Assembly: GCA_934675115.1 (NCBI GenBank)
Contig: CAKUPH010000093.1
Location: 1 to 7,997, forward strand
Source of the DNA: an uncultured Oscillospiraceae bacterium
Lineage (GTDB): Bacteria; Bacillota; Clostridia; Oscillospirales; Oscillospiraceae
Reading direction: 5' to 3'
DNA: 7,997 nt
This document shows, one piece after another, positions 6,644 to 7,997 of this stretch; position 1 is the first letter of the stretch, and every line of letters starts with the position of its first letter. Made by a program: the position numbers and the translations under genes. The notes beneath the pieces were generated by a model. The model ran no database searches. It was not told the origin of the DNA and was given only the letters and a program-made list of their open reading frames with translations.

Positions 6644-6685
6644 ACCGAACCTTCCGGTAAAAGGATCGAAGTATTTACCGCTGAA

Positions 6686-6724
6686 AAAAGGACGCGTACC
6701 GGTTATGCCGGTACGCGTCCTTTT
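6686..6724. terminator. Strong bidirectional rho-independent terminator
   Basis: A perfect 13-bp GC-rich stem GGACGCGTACCGG (6690-6702) with its complement at 6708-6720 and a 5-base loop, extended to 17 bp by A4/T4 flanks. On the plus strand TTTTGATTTG follows; on the minus strand the run is six T (6689-6684). It ends transcription from the symporter remnant and from the convergent dehydratase-type gene. It fills most of the 89-base gap 6644-6732. Confidence 0.93.
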
Positions 6725-6732
6725 GATTTGCG

Positions 6733-7997
<1,265 letters not shown>

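Overview
The window looks like chromosomal DNA from a GC-rich, Gram-positive anaerobe, most likely a gut Clostridia member of the Oscillospiraceae/Flavonifractor type. This is inferred from four things: GC-rich coding sequence with strong AGGAGG-type ribosome binding sites and GTG/TTG starts, a membrane pyrophosphatase, the C-terminal part of a 2-hydroxyacyl-CoA dehydratase/activase-type protein, and a tiny protein resembling a Clostridia-specific family. No species can be named from sequence alone. No RNA genes, insertion sequences, CRISPR arrays or stretches over 300 bases without a gene were seen. The gaps between genes are about 90 to 160 bases and hold promoters and terminators.

Left part (1-3608, all minus strand): an ion-transport block. 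trkA (two-RCK cytoplasmic gating subunit) is followed 2 bases later by trkH (K+ channel/transporter subunit), an evident operon with its own promoter. After a 156-base gap with a separate promoter comes hppA, the ion-pumping membrane pyrophosphatase, of which only the N-terminal 209 residues lie in the window. Together they couple pyrophosphate hydrolysis and membrane potential to potassium uptake.

Middle (3609-4768): divergent from trkA is a single-gene unit for a uridine-phosphorylase-type nucleoside phosphorylase, with a good promoter and ribosome binding site. It ends in a perfect 17-bp hairpin. Facing it on the minus strand is a 65-residue protein whose last codons and stop are written inside that hairpin.

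Right part (4839-6643, plus strand): the most unusual segment. A fully consensus promoter (TTGACA, 17 bases, TATAAT, with a TG extension) drives a PucR/CdaR-like regulator. The regulator breaks off just before its expected DNA-binding domain and runs into the second half of a GPH-family sugar:cation symporter in another frame, the two joined by a GTGA stop/start overlap. This looks like a deletion scar through an ancestral regulator-transporter pair, or an assembly chimera. A strong two-way terminator follows.

Far right (6733-7997, minus strand): the C-terminal part of a 2-hydroxyacyl-CoA dehydratase/activase-related protein. It is open at the window edge and probably belongs to a much larger fused protein.
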